Positions 7,719-16,252 of a stretch of 64,000 nucleotides of DNA are shown piece by piece (the first letter of the stretch is position 1; every line of letters begins with the position of its first letter). Location: NCBI RefSeq assembly GCF_004000865.1, contig NZ_BIMB01000020.1:1-64000 (forward strand), given 5' to 3'. Both the position numbers and the translations under genes were made by a program. The stretch is from Paenibacillus elgii NBRC 100335. Its GTDB lineage: Bacteria > Bacillota > Bacilli > Paenibacillales > NBRC-103111. The notes beneath the pieces were generated by a model, which saw only the letters and a list, made by a program, of their open reading frames with translations, made no database searches and was not told the DNA's origin.

Positions 7719-8672
7719 ATGAAAACTGACACTCGGCCTTTAACGATCAACTCACTTGAAGCAAAAGGAAAAAGTCGAACGTCGTACTTTTATAAGTATT
7801 GGCAGTTATATTGTATGGTTGCGCCCGGAGTCTTGTTTTTCTTGCTTTTCAAATACGTCCCAATAATGGGGAGTGTAATTGCATTTCAGGATTATAATAT
7901 TTATAAAGGAATTACTGGTAGTGAATTTGTTGGGTTTAAACATTTTTTGACTTTGTTCACTTATCCTGAGTTTACAAGAATACTCTCAAATACCATTCTC
8001 ATTAGTATATACCAATTAATATTTGGCTTCCCTGCGCCGATTATACTGGCATTACTATTAAATGAAGTTAGAAAAATGTGGTTTAAAAGAACTGTCCAGA
8101 CAATTGTATACCTGCCACACTTCTTGTCATGGGTTATTGTTGGAGGGTTAGTAATAAACGTTTTATCACCTAATTATGGAATCATAAATGATTTGCTAGA
8201 GTATCTTGGTTTCACTCGAATATTCTTTATGCAACAACCTGAATATTTCCGTTCAATAGTTGTTGCATCGGGCATATGGAAAGAAGTGGGCTGGAATACA
8301 ATTATTTATCTTGCTGCACTTGCTAGTATAAATCCTGAATTGTACGAGGCGGCCGATGTAGATGGAGCTGGGCGACTTAGGAAAATTGTTAGCATAACAA
8401 TCCCTTCGTTATTACCTACTATTATGATTTTATTTTTATTAAGAATTGGCAATCTTCTAGAATTAGGGTTTGAGCAGATCTATATGCTACTTAATCCACT
8501 TGTAGCTGAAAAAGGACAAATTCTAGATACTTATATTTATTCAATAGGTTTATTAGGTGGGCAGTTTAGTTATACAACGGCAATAGGTATATTTAAATCT
8601 GTAGTTGGTTTGATTCTTATCTTAGGATTTAATCAAATAAGTAAAAGAGTTACTGGACAGACTTTGTATTAA
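7719..8672 (+). CDS. Sugar ABC transporter permease, LplB-type
   Basis: 317 residues from ATG 7719 with GGAGG 5 bp upstream. Six membrane spans are visible, beginning YCMVAPGVLFFLLFKYVPIMG. This start, with the KYVPI-G block, is characteristic of the LplB/YteP group of oligosaccharide importers in Bacillales. The cytoplasmic EAA loop, which docks the ATPase, reads EAADVDGAGRLRKIVSITIP. It pairs with the permease at 8686 and the lipoprotein at 9571. No ATPase gene is present in this operon, as is usual for this family, which borrows a shared MsmX-type ATPase from elsewhere. The substrate is likely a plant oligosaccharide or uronate-containing sugar, inferred from neighbours. Confidence 0.92.
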   Translation: MKTDTRPLTINSLEAKGKSRTSYFYKYWQLYCMVAPGVLFFLLFKYVPIMGSVIAFQDYNIYKGITGSEFVGFKHFLTLFTYPEFTRILSNTILISIYQLIFGFPAPIILALLLNEVRKMWFKRTVQTIVYLPHFLSWVIVGGLVINVLSPNYGIINDLLEYLGFTRIFFMQQPEYFRSIVVASGIWKEVGWNTIIYLAALASINPELYEAADVDGAGRLRKIVSITIPSLLPTIMILFLLRIGNLLELGFEQIYMLLNPLVAEKGQILDTYIYSIGLLGGQFSYTTAIGIFKSVVGLILILGFNQISKRVTGQTLY

Positions 8673-8685
8673 AAGGAGTGAGAAC

Positions 8686-9537
8686 ATGAACAAAAAAATA
8701 AGGTTGTCCCCAACATTCAACGCGATCTTACTAGTGGGTATCAGTCTGCTAATGCTGATTCCTTTCTTGAATATCTTAGCAGGTTCTTTTAGTAACGGCC
8801 AAGCTATTCTTCAAGGTAAGGTCACTATTTTCCCTGTAAAGTTCACACTTGATAATTATATTGCTGTATTGAAAAATGTTGCAATATGGAAAGCGTTTGC
8901 AATTACGGTATGGACAACAGTCTTTGGTACCTTTATGAGTCTACTTTTTACCTCTACTATGGGTTATAGCCTATCGAAGTCCCATCTAAAGGGGCGAAAT
9001 ATAATTATCATTATGGTTATTATTACTATGATTTTTCCGGCACCTTTGATCCCAACCTACTTAGTTGTTAAAGCCTATGGGATGCTAGATTCACTCAGCG
9101 CATTAATACTTCCTAGTTTAATAAGTGCATTTAATTTGGTAATCATGATCTCTTTTTTCAAAGGTATTCCGCAAGGACTTACTGAAGCAGCAACAATAGA
9201 TGGATGTGATGAGTTTAGAACTTACTGGAAAATTATTCTTCCAGTTTCACTTCCTTCTTTAACAACTGTTGGTCTGTTTTACGCAGTCGGGTATTGGAAC
9301 AGTTATATGAGCGCTATTATATATCTAAGAAATCCTAACTTATATACTCTGCAAGTTAAGTTGAGACAACTTATTATAGAAAGTGATGCTGGTAGCAGTG
9401 CCTCAGGTATGTTGATGTCTGTTGAGGGCATAAAAATGGCAACTATCATCATTGCAACTGTCCCAATATTATTGATTTATCCCTTAATTCAAAAGCACTT
9501 TATACAAGGTGCGATGCTTGGCTCAGTTAAGGGTTAG
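8686..9537 (+). CDS. Sugar ABC transporter permease, YtcP/LplC-type
   Basis: 283 residues, 13 bp after the first permease, with the RBS AAAGGAGTGAG. Six transmembrane segments follow an N-terminal LVGISLLMLIPFLNILAGSFS. The EAA motif EAATIDGCDEFRTYWKIILPVSLP lies in the last third. The ending HFIQGAMLGSVKG is very typical of the second permease of LplABC-type systems. It forms a membrane heterodimer with the 7719 product. Confidence 0.93.
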   Translation: MNKKIRLSPTFNAILLVGISLLMLIPFLNILAGSFSNGQAILQGKVTIFPVKFTLDNYIAVLKNVAIWKAFAITVWTTVFGTFMSLLFTSTMGYSLSKSHLKGRNIIIIMVIITMIFPAPLIPTYLVVKAYGMLDSLSALILPSLISAFNLVIMISFFKGIPQGLTEAATIDGCDEFRTYWKIILPVSLPSLTTVGLFYAVGYWNSYMSAIIYLRNPNLYTLQVKLRQLIIESDAGSSASGMLMSVEGIKMATIIIATVPILLIYPLIQKHFIQGAMLGSVKG

Positions 9538-9570
9538 TCTATAAAATCAAGAAAATGAGAGGGTGTCCAA

Positions 9571-11139
9571 ATGAAAAGCTTAAAAAGATCTGCTGTGATT
9601 TTAACGGGTATTACAATTCTATCTGCATGTAGCAACCAGTCCCCAGACAACAAGGGGAAAGCGTTAAAAGACGCAGAGGCTAATAATGTTCAATCTATTA
9701 ATATTACGATGAGTTCAAGGTCTCTACCTTACGTCGAGAGTTCTCCTAACATTAATGAGGACAAGTATGTTAAGAAGTTGGAGGAACTCTCAAAGACAAA
9801 TGTAAAAATTGAGTTGATACCACAAACGGATTTTGATCAAAAACTTAATTTGCTGTTAGCAGCAAATGAGAAATTACCTGATCTACTAGAAGTAACTGCT
9901 ATTAATACCACAATTACTTCAAATGCTATGAAAAACGGAGCCTTTTTGGAACTCAATGATTTAATTGACAAATATGGCCCCAATTTAAAAGCTAATATTC
10001 CTAAAGATGTATGGAATTCACCTGCAATTTCTAGTGGGGGTAAAATTTTCGCAATACCATCAATTAATGGAGTAACACACAATCAAGTCGTTTATGTACG
10101 TAAAGATTGGCTTGACAAGTTAGGCCTTCAGGTACCGAAGACAATCGAAGAATACATTAATGTATTGAAAGCTTTCCGCGATCAAGATCCGAATGGCAAT
10201 GGCAAAAAAGATGAAATTCCATTCTCAGCACGTAAAAATTTTAGGTTTGGTGAATTATTCTTCGGGGCATATGATGTAAATCCTGGTGACATTATTCCAG
10301 CCGGCGCTTGGAAATACGTCGATGGTAAACTTATACCTAAGTTTATCCTTCCGGAAATGAAGAATGCTCTTAAACTATACCGTACACTTTATCAAGAAAA
10401 ACTCATAGATAACGAGATGTTTGTTCTTGAAGGTAAAGACTGGGATGCAAAGATTAAAGGTGCAGCACGAGTTGGAATGTGGGTACACGAACCTAATTAC
10501 CCTGATAAGTGGTTGTCGGAAGTAAAACAAGGAGATCCAAAAGCTGAAATTATTAATATACCAGCTCCCATTGGTCCTGATGGAAAGGGCGGAGGAGAAA
10601 GTTTATCTTCAATTCGATCGGCTTTTGCCATTCCGGCATCTAGTAAAAATGCAGTAAATGTAATTAAATTTTTAGATTGGTATTACTCAAAAGAGGCTGA
10701 CAACTTTTTAACATACGGAATTGAAGGCGAAGATTATACAATTAATAATGGCAAAATCCAATACAACTACCCTACTTCTGTAGATGCGATTAATAAGGAA
10801 AATATGCACTTAATGTTCCTCCAAATTACCGGTAGACCTTATGTGTTGAATGAGGAATTCATGAAAGGAAGACCGAATGGCGATTTAATAACAAATGCTT
10901 TAAAAGTTGCTAATAGTGAAGGTCGTATGAATGACGCTGTTGATATGCCAGTTCCAAGTGTCATTTCGACAAAGCCTGAGCTTGGTAAAAATGGATTATT
11001 TATGGAAGCTGCTGCTAAAATTATTACTGGGAAAGAAGACGTGGACTATTTCGATAAATTTGTTCTTGACTGGAAAGCACGAGGAGGGGATAAGGCTATA
11101 GAAGAAGCGACCCAATGGTATAAAGCAAACAAAAAATAA
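9571..11139 (+). CDS. Sugar-binding lipoprotein, LplA-type
   Basis: 522 residues. There is a signal peptide with a lipobox LSAC (Cys about 20), so the protein is lipid-anchored outside the membrane. The large size and the motif string VTHNQVVYVRKDWLDKLGL...TIEEYINVLKAF are typical of the extracellular solute-binding protein family 1 members that partner with LplB/YtcP permeases. The segment DQDPNGNGKKDEIP resembles a calcium-binding loop found in these proteins. It delivers a sugar to the two permeases encoded just upstream. A stable hairpin follows the stop, as is common behind binding-protein genes. Confidence 0.93.
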   Translation: MKSLKRSAVILTGITILSACSNQSPDNKGKALKDAEANNVQSINITMSSRSLPYVESSPNINEDKYVKKLEELSKTNVKIELIPQTDFDQKLNLLLAANEKLPDLLEVTAINTTITSNAMKNGAFLELNDLIDKYGPNLKANIPKDVWNSPAISSGGKIFAIPSINGVTHNQVVYVRKDWLDKLGLQVPKTIEEYINVLKAFRDQDPNGNGKKDEIPFSARKNFRFGELFFGAYDVNPGDIIPAGAWKYVDGKLIPKFILPEMKNALKLYRTLYQEKLIDNEMFVLEGKDWDAKIKGAARVGMWVHEPNYPDKWLSEVKQGDPKAEIINIPAPIGPDGKGGGESLSSIRSAFAIPASSKNAVNVIKFLDWYYSKEADNFLTYGIEGEDYTINNGKIQYNYPTSVDAINKENMHLMFLQITGRPYVLNEEFMKGRPNGDLITNALKVANSEGRMNDAVDMPVPSVISTKPELGKNGLFMEAAAKIITGKEDVDYFDKFVLDWKARGGDKAIEEATQWYKANKK

Positions 11140-11150
11140 CAAAAAATTGT

Positions 11151-11192
11151 TCCCTGATCTATGAGATCTACTTTCTCTTCATAGGTCAGGGA
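11151..11192 (+). other. Intercistronic hairpin after binding-protein gene
   Basis: TCCCTGA (11151-11157) pairs with TCAGGGA (11186-11192), extended by CTATGA/TCATAG. There is no T-run. Such structures often protect the 3' end of binding-protein mRNA or partly terminate, which would make the upstream genes more abundant than the dehydrogenases. Confidence 0.6.
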
Positions 11193-11216
11193 CATAAATT
11201 TTGGGGAGGATAAAGT

Positions 11217-12209
11217 ATGAAAGTAGCTGTATTAGGCTGTGGAACAATGGGAATGACTCACATTGAAAACTTTGATAAAATGTCAAGCGTAGAATTAGTT
11301 GCGATTTTCGATACAAACGAATTATTAGCTAATCAAGTCGCCGAGCAATATCTAACAACAGCATATACGTCATTTGAGGATATGATGAAAGAAAAAAAAC
11401 CAGATGTTGTGAGTATCTGCCTTCCTACCAATTTTCACAAGGAGTATGTATTAAAAATCGCCGACAAAGGTAGTCATGTTATTTGTGAAAAGCCGATTGC
11501 ACCATCAATGGAAGATGCTATTGAAATGGTTAAATATTGTGAAGATAAAGGTGTGCGACTTTTTATCGGACACGTTGTTCGTTTCTTCCCAAATTATGTT
11601 GATATCGCTAAAAAAGTTAAAGCAGGTCTAATTGGGGATGTTGGTGTAATCCATACCAAACGTGTCGGATCAAATCCTGCACAAGCAAGGTCTTGGTATA
11701 AGGATTCTAGTGGAGGAGTTATCTTAGATCTGATGATCCATGACATTGACTTTTTGTGTGGATTGATGAATGAGGTTACTTCGGTTTATGCTCTTAATAA
11801 GGTAGAACAAGGTCACGACTATGCTTTGGTTACTTTACGGTTTGGTAACGGAGCTATAGCTAACTTAGAGGCATATTGGGGTTATCCTGGTCCATTTACT
11901 ACAGCAGTTGAAATTGCTGGTACAGAAGGAGTTATTCGATATAACAGCAATGAATCAATTTCAATAAAAATAATGAAAGCATTGGATACACTGAATGACC
12001 AAGCGAATACCGTTGCTGTCCCGCAAAGTCCTGCTCTCCATAATCCTTACTATTACGAACTTAAACATTTTATTGAATGTATTGAAAATAATGAAGATCC
12101 AATTATTTCCGTTCAAGATGCATTAATGGCAGTTAATGTTTCTTTAGCTGCCAAAAAATCAGCTGAAACAGGACTTCCAATTAAAATCGATCCGATAATC
12201 CAACTTTAA
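11217..12209 (+). CDS. Gfo/Idh/MocA family oxidoreductase (first of two)
   Basis: 330 residues; GGGGAGGAT lies before ATG 11217. The N-terminal Rossmann fold starts VAVLGCGTMGMTHIENF. The family signature CEKPIAPSMEDA follows at about residue 90-100, with the catalytic-site stretch GGVILDLMIHDIDFL (the HD-x-D pattern) near 175. The length is normal for the family. These enzymes oxidise or reduce hydroxyls of sugars, inositols or sugar acids with NAD(P). The gene lies between the ABC importer and a second paralogue, so the pair probably epimerises or oxidises the imported sugar in two steps. The exact substrate is unknown. Confidence 0.92.
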   Translation: MKVAVLGCGTMGMTHIENFDKMSSVELVAIFDTNELLANQVAEQYLTTAYTSFEDMMKEKKPDVVSICLPTNFHKEYVLKIADKGSHVICEKPIAPSMEDAIEMVKYCEDKGVRLFIGHVVRFFPNYVDIAKKVKAGLIGDVGVIHTKRVGSNPAQARSWYKDSSGGVILDLMIHDIDFLCGLMNEVTSVYALNKVEQGHDYALVTLRFGNGAIANLEAYWGYPGPFTTAVEIAGTEGVIRYNSNESISIKIMKALDTLNDQANTVAVPQSPALHNPYYYELKHFIECIENNEDPIISVQDALMAVNVSLAAKKSAETGLPIKIDPIIQL

Positions 12210-12236
12210 TGAAAAATAATTGAGGTGTTTAAGGAT

Positions 12237-13226
12237 ATGAGAAAATTAAAAGTAGGCATGATAAGTTTTGCACATCAACATGCAATAGGTTATTTTAAAT
12301 CCTTGAGATCGAATTCAAATGTCATTATAACTGCAATATCAGACACAAATTATGAACGGGTAAAAGATTACGTAGAGAATACAGGTATAAAATACTTTAA
12401 TAATTATAACGAATTGCTTATTACCGATGTAGACGCAGTTGTTATTTGTTCGGAAAATGTGTATCATGCTCAAATCACTATTGACGCTGCACGAGCAGGG
12501 AAAAATATATTGTGTGAAAAGCCTCTTGGTATAAGTACAGAAGAAATGAAATTAATGATTGATACGTGTCGTGAACATAACGTTCAATTAATGACAGCTT
12601 TTCCTTGTAGATATTTGAGGCCTGTAGTAGAGGCTAAAAAAGCATTAGATCGAGGTGAGATTGGGAATGTAATTGCTATAAAAGGAACAAACCGTGGTAC
12701 CATGCCGGGAAAATGGTTTATTGATGCTGCTTATTCTGGCGGAGGTGCAATTCTTGACCACACCGTACATTTAATGGATATTTATAATTGGTTTCTTAAC
12801 AGTAGACCTTTTGAAGTCTACGCTGAAATGGGGACTCTTTTTAACGATATTAAGATCGATGACTCTGGAATGGTTCATGTAAAGTATGAAAATGGTGTAG
12901 TGGCAGTCATTGATACAAGTTGGTCAAGACCTAAGTCATTCCCTACTTGGGGGGATGTTACTATTGAGATAATTGGGACAAAAGGTGTTATTTCAATTGA
13001 TTCTTTTGCTCAAAAAAATGATATATATAGTAATAAGAACACAAGAGCTCAATGGAGTTATTGGGGCGATGACATGGATCAATTACTGATTGATGATTTT
13101 GTAAGAGCAATATTGAATAGCACCAATGTTGCCATCAGCGGTCAAGACGGATTAAATTCAACGGCTGTTGCACTTACTGCTTACAAATCTGTAAAAGAGA
13201 GCAAACCTGTAAAAATCAATTACTAA
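12237..13226 (+). CDS. Gfo/Idh/MocA family oxidoreductase (second of two)
   Basis: 329 residues from ATG 12237, with GAGGTG 10 bp upstream; a GTG at 12225 lies within that RBS. The N-terminus KVGMISFAHQHAIGYFKSL lacks the usual GxGxxG: MISFAHQHA replaces it. This is seen in a subgroup of the family in which the glycine motif is relaxed. ILCEKPLGISTEEM and GGAILDHTVHLMDIYNW supply the dinucleotide and catalytic-site signatures. It is only distantly similar to the upstream paralogue. Last gene before a terminator. Confidence 0.9.
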   Translation: MRKLKVGMISFAHQHAIGYFKSLRSNSNVIITAISDTNYERVKDYVENTGIKYFNNYNELLITDVDAVVICSENVYHAQITIDAARAGKNILCEKPLGISTEEMKLMIDTCREHNVQLMTAFPCRYLRPVVEAKKALDRGEIGNVIAIKGTNRGTMPGKWFIDAAYSGGGAILDHTVHLMDIYNWFLNSRPFEVYAEMGTLFNDIKIDDSGMVHVKYENGVVAVIDTSWSRPKSFPTWGDVTIEIIGTKGVISIDSFAQKNDIYSNKNTRAQWSYWGDDMDQLLIDDFVRAILNSTNVAISGQDGLNSTAVALTAYKSVKESKPVKINY

Positions 13227-13236
13227 ATTAAATATG

Positions 13237-13275
13237 AATTGATTCGGCTCATTGTATGTGTCGAATCAATTTTTG
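13237..13275 (+). terminator. Terminator of the ABC-dehydrogenase operon
   Basis: AATTGATTCG (13237-13246) pairs with CGAATCAATT (13262-13271), followed by TTTTGATTTT. Nothing else was recognised up to 13524. Confidence 0.85.
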
Positions 13276-13524
13276 ATTTTGAATATCAAGTAAAGTCTGC
13301 ATTACTACAATAAAATTTTTAAGGCAGATTATATACATGAATATACTATGATTACCTACCACGATCTAATCACATAGTTGGAGATCAACTAAAAACAAAG
13401 TAAATTGATAGAGCTCCGTGATTCTATATCAAACAAATGTTCGCATGCGTATGACTTGTTGAGGTAACTTAATATTCAAATTTTTTATATTTCACAATTT
13501 TAAATAAGAAAAGAGGTACCAAGA

Positions 13525-14541
13525 GTGAAAAGTATAATTTGTATGGAACCATACAAGCTAAGAATGATAGAAGAAGAGATACCTGTAAGAAATGAAAATG
13601 AAGCTTTGGTAAAGATTCGACGAATCGGTATTTGCGGTACTGATTTACATGCATACAGAGGAAATCAGCCATTTTTTGAATATCCTAGAATTCTTGGACA
13701 TGAACTATCTGGTGAAATCATGGAAATAGGAAATAATAAGAAAAACTTAAAGGTTGGTGATAGAGTTTCAATAATTCCCTATATTGAATGTGGAAAATGT
13801 ATGGCATGTAAATTGGGAAAAACTAATTGCTGTGTTGACCTTACACTTTTCGGAGTTCATAGAGATGGGGGAATGAGGGAGTACCTTTGTGTACCCCATG
13901 ATCATTTACTTTGCACTAATGAAATTTCTCTAGACCAAGCTGCTATCATAGAGTGTTTAGCAATTGGCGCTCACGCCGTAAAGCGTGCAGAGGTCCAAAA
14001 AAATGATAACGTTCTAGTTTTTGGAGCAGGGCCGATAGGGCTTGGTGTTATGAAATATGCAAAACTTAAAGGGGCAAATGTAATAGCCGTTGACATTAAT
14101 GAAAATCGTTTGGAGTTTTGTAAGCGCTGGGGGCCAATTGACTATACGTTAAACGTTAATCAAGATCTCCCCGAAGAGATTTCACGAATTACATCCGGGG
14201 ACATGGCGTCAATTGTGTTTGACGTAACAGGTAATGCTAAATCAATGGAAAATGCAATGAAGTTCGTAGCTCACGGAGGCAAGCTTGTTTTTGTTGGTTT
14301 AGTAAAAGAAAAAATCAGTTTTTATGACCCGGAATTTCACAAGAAAGAAATGACTCTTCTTAGTAGTCGAAATGCTCAGTTGGATGATTTTCAATATGTG
14401 ATTCATAGTATTCGAGAAGGGTACGTTGATACAGAATCATTTATTACTCATAGGACAGACTTTGATAGTGTTATTACAGAGTATGAGACTTGGTTAAAAC
14501 CAGATGGTGGGATCATAAAAGCGTTAGTAGAAATAAATTGA
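13525..14541 (+). CDS. Zinc-dependent alcohol dehydrogenase, RspB/LgoD-like
   Basis: 338 residues from GTG 13525 with AAAGAGGT upstream. It is a medium-chain dehydrogenase: the catalytic-zinc ligands are in GICGTDLH and GHELSGE, and the structural-zinc Cys cluster is in ECGKCMACKLGKTNCC. The Rossmann motif is VFGAGPIGLGVMKYA. The GVHRDGGMREYL stretch and overall layout resemble RspB and L-galactonate oxidoreductase (LgoD/YjjN) more than sorbitol or threonine dehydrogenases. It likely oxidises a sugar acid or polyol made available by the neighbouring importer. It is transcribed separately, behind the terminator at 13237. AT-rich like the rest of the island. Confidence 0.88.
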   Translation: MKSIICMEPYKLRMIEEEIPVRNENEALVKIRRIGICGTDLHAYRGNQPFFEYPRILGHELSGEIMEIGNNKKNLKVGDRVSIIPYIECGKCMACKLGKTNCCVDLTLFGVHRDGGMREYLCVPHDHLLCTNEISLDQAAIIECLAIGAHAVKRAEVQKNDNVLVFGAGPIGLGVMKYAKLKGANVIAVDINENRLEFCKRWGPIDYTLNVNQDLPEEISRITSGDMASIVFDVTGNAKSMENAMKFVAHGGKLVFVGLVKEKISFYDPEFHKKEMTLLSSRNAQLDDFQYVIHSIREGYVDTESFITHRTDFDSVITEYETWLKPDGGIIKALVEIN

Positions 14542-14698
14542 TGACAATATAGTGATCTCAGCTTGTTTAATTTATATTTAGCAAAAATTATAAGCGTTTA
14601 TCTGGTTATTATATTATCATTTATAGCAAGCTTAAATTAGGACAGTTCTTTTGAGTCAGGAGACACTCACATCCATTTTTACAATCTAACAGAAGAAA

Positions 14699-14728
14699 AG
14701 CGTCTCCGAATTTTCTCTTGGAGACGCT
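14699..14728. terminator. Bidirectional terminator-like hairpin
   Basis: AGCGTCTCC (14699-14707) pairs with GGAGACGCT (14720-14728). It is flanked by AAGAAA on the left and CTTTTCTT on the right, so it could act in both directions: for the dehydrogenase at 13525 on the plus strand and for the gene remnant at 14794-14907 on the minus strand. Confidence 0.65.
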
Positions 14729-14793
14729 CGCTTTTCTTACAAACATACTTTGAATAGTCACTGAGTTGTAATTCTTAGTTGTTCTTATTCACT

Positions 14794-14907
14794 TTATAAA
14801 CCGTATTTGGATAAGACTTCTTTTTTGAATGCTTCTTTCTTGCTATCCTCGCTGGCATTCCCTGACAAAGTCTTTTCATTGCTACTGAGATTAAAGTTAC
14901 CTAAATT
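14794..14907 (-). pseudogene. Possible gene remnant (C-terminal fragment)
   Basis: The minus strand has a 37-codon frame without a start. It ends in a hydrophilic stretch, DSKKEAFKKEVLSKYGL, then TAA, with a terminator hairpin about 65 bp further on. This is the arrangement expected of a real gene end. Upstream (higher coordinates) the frame is stopped. The family is not recognised. The remaining parts of 14542-15043 hold no gene I can support. Confidence 0.3.
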
Positions 14908-15043
14908 TTAATAACAAAGTATTCGCCGCTTATTGAATGCTGGGTAGATTTTGTTTAACTCCTTTATATCTTATGATGGTATCCAATAATCTTTTGGACT
15001 TTGTTCCATTACTGATTTTTCTCATTATTATGGAGGAACTAAA

Positions 15044-15484
15044 ATGGATTTGATTGATTTGTTACAAAGTAAAAAAGTCGGAGTAAGGAAAATCCCTAAA
15101 GGGGGAGAATATCTACGTAATCAGTGGGAATGTAACTTCGCTAATCATCTTAGTCATGAAGATAAGGAAACCATTTATCTTCATGATGCAGGTGGTGCCT
15201 GTGGCTATTTATGGCACTTATTTAGTTATCAGAAGAAGGATTGTCTTACAAAGGATGAAGCAGAAACCGCATTTAATAATGTACCAAAGAACTCTTGTTA
15301 TGTATTTTATCAACACTCAGATTACGCGTTGATTCTCGAAAATGCATCAATGGTAAACGCCGAGGACTTTACTAACGAAACTGATATTTATGTAGTTGAT
15401 ACAGAGTTTAATTGGACTTATGTAAAAACACATGAAACAGGATGGTGTGGTCCATATTTTAGTCGAAAAGACCGTAAGAATTAA
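15044..15484 (+). CDS. DUF4275 family protein
   Basis: 146 residues; TGGAGGA lies 6 bp before ATG 15044. The signature blocks of DUF4275 are visible: FANHLSHEDKETIYLHDAGG, GYLWHLFSY, CYVFYQHSDYALILENAS and DIYVVDTEFNWTYVKTHE...CGPYFSR. The length is normal. It is a cytoplasmic protein of unknown function, common as an isolated gene in Bacillales, often in variable regions. It is AT-rich and lies in the cargo just before sigK copy B, whose heading hairpin (15541) probably serves as its terminator. Confidence 0.85.
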   Translation: MDLIDLLQSKKVGVRKIPKGGEYLRNQWECNFANHLSHEDKETIYLHDAGGACGYLWHLFSYQKKDCLTKDEAETAFNNVPKNSCYVFYQHSDYALILENASMVNAEDFTNETDIYVVDTEFNWTYVKTHETGWCGPYFSRKDRKN

Positions 15485-15540
15485 AATTTATATGGGGGCG
15501 ATAGAATAACCTTTCTCCACAAATGTTTAACAAATCGTAA

Positions 15541-15580
15541 AGAGACATTCTCCCTTCGCGGGGGAATGTCTCTTTTTCTT
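15541..15580 (+). terminator. Terminator-like hairpin heading sigK copy B
   Basis: AGAGACATTC (15541-15550) pairs with GAATGTCTCT (15564-15573), followed by TTTTCTT. It differs from the hairpin of copy C by only one base substitution and one base in the T-run. Confidence 0.85.
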
Positions 15581-15628
15581 CGAGCGGATGTAAACTTTTG
15601 TGTACAGGCACTTCCGGGCTTTCGCCCA

Positions 15629-15636
15629 CATACACT
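15629..15636 (+). promoter_or_regulatory. Sigma-E-like -10 element, sigK copy B
   Basis: CATACACT as in copies A and C, about 67 bp before the ATG. The whole promoter region is almost identical to that of the intact gene, so it should fire under the same conditions. Confidence 0.5.
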
Positions 15637-15702
15637 AATACTAATCTTTGCGCGAAAACTTCTGAGACCGTTGATCGGCAAACACCTTAGGGGGTGGCTG
15701 GA

Positions 15703-15912
15703 ATGCCCGGATTGTTCAGTGCCGTAGCTTTATTTATTAAACAGCTTACTTTGCTCGTTTCCTACGTGAAAAACAACGCGTTTCCCCAGCCCTTGGCGGA
15801 GGATGAAGAAGACAAACATTTGAAGCTGATGGCTCAAGGCAATCAACACTCGCGCAACGTGCTCATCGAGCATAACCTTCGGCTTGTCGCGCACATCGTC
15901 AAGATGATATGA
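15703..15912 (+). pseudogene. sigK: Truncated sigK (copy B), 5' fragment
   Basis: The ATG at 15703 has the same RBS AGGGGGTGG as the intact gene. Codons 1-67 are identical in protein to sigma-K at 17932 (pro-sequence, then [16 protein letters not shown]), followed by two foreign codons and a TGA, giving a 69-residue product. It ends at the start of sigma region 2, so it cannot bind promoter DNA. Promoter, RBS and pro-sequence are all retained, so it may be expressed during sporulation. Confidence 0.9.
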
Positions 15913-16022
15913 ACAAAGTCGAACGTCATAATTACTTCCTTCAGTTTAGAGCCAAAGTAAAACGGATTAGCAAATACCACACCAAAACCTTTGTGGATGA
16001 ACCGGAAGTATCCTTGACATGA
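15909..16022 (+). pseudogene. C-terminal remnant of an unknown gene fused at the sigK break
   Basis: Immediately after the sigK copy B breakpoint an open frame of 37 codons runs to TGA 16020. It is basic in the middle (FRAKVKRISKYHTKTF) and acidic at the end. An imperfect GGCC hairpin plus T-run (about 16025-16050) follows. The composition and trailing terminator look like a genuine gene end whose 5' part was lost at the junction. Not recognised. The frame also reads back into the junction without RBS. Confidence 0.35.
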
Positions 16023-16102
16023 ATTAGGGGCCAAAGGGCCTCTTTTTTATTTGCAGAAGCGGGCTTGGGTAAACAAGGGCAACCTGTATTTTTTATCCTA
16101 AG

Positions 16103-16136
16103 AAAACAAAAAACCTCATGGACTTAATCCGTGAGG
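16103..16136 (-). terminator. Minus-strand terminator
   Basis: On the minus strand CCTCACGGA pairs with TCCATGAGG (one mismatch), followed by TTTTTTG. It lies about 115 bp after the stop of the stalk-domain protein at 16253. Confidence 0.75.
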
Positions 16137-16252
16137 CGTCTGTATTTCGAAATTAATTGTAATTATTCGTAAATACTATCTGTCGTGGTTCCATCTGGAA
16201 AGGCATTAAACACATGTATTTGCGGTTGTTTTTCGCCGTTAAGTTTAGTATA

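Larger units (their letters stand above)
15541..15904 (+). repeat. sigK cassette, copy B (recent duplicate of copy C)
   Basis: Aligning by eye with 17771-18133, I count five substitutions and one single-base indel over about 364 bp, so roughly 98 percent identity. The match starts exactly at the hairpin and stops after sigK codon 67. Sequences outside the two borders are unrelated. Confidence 0.92.
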
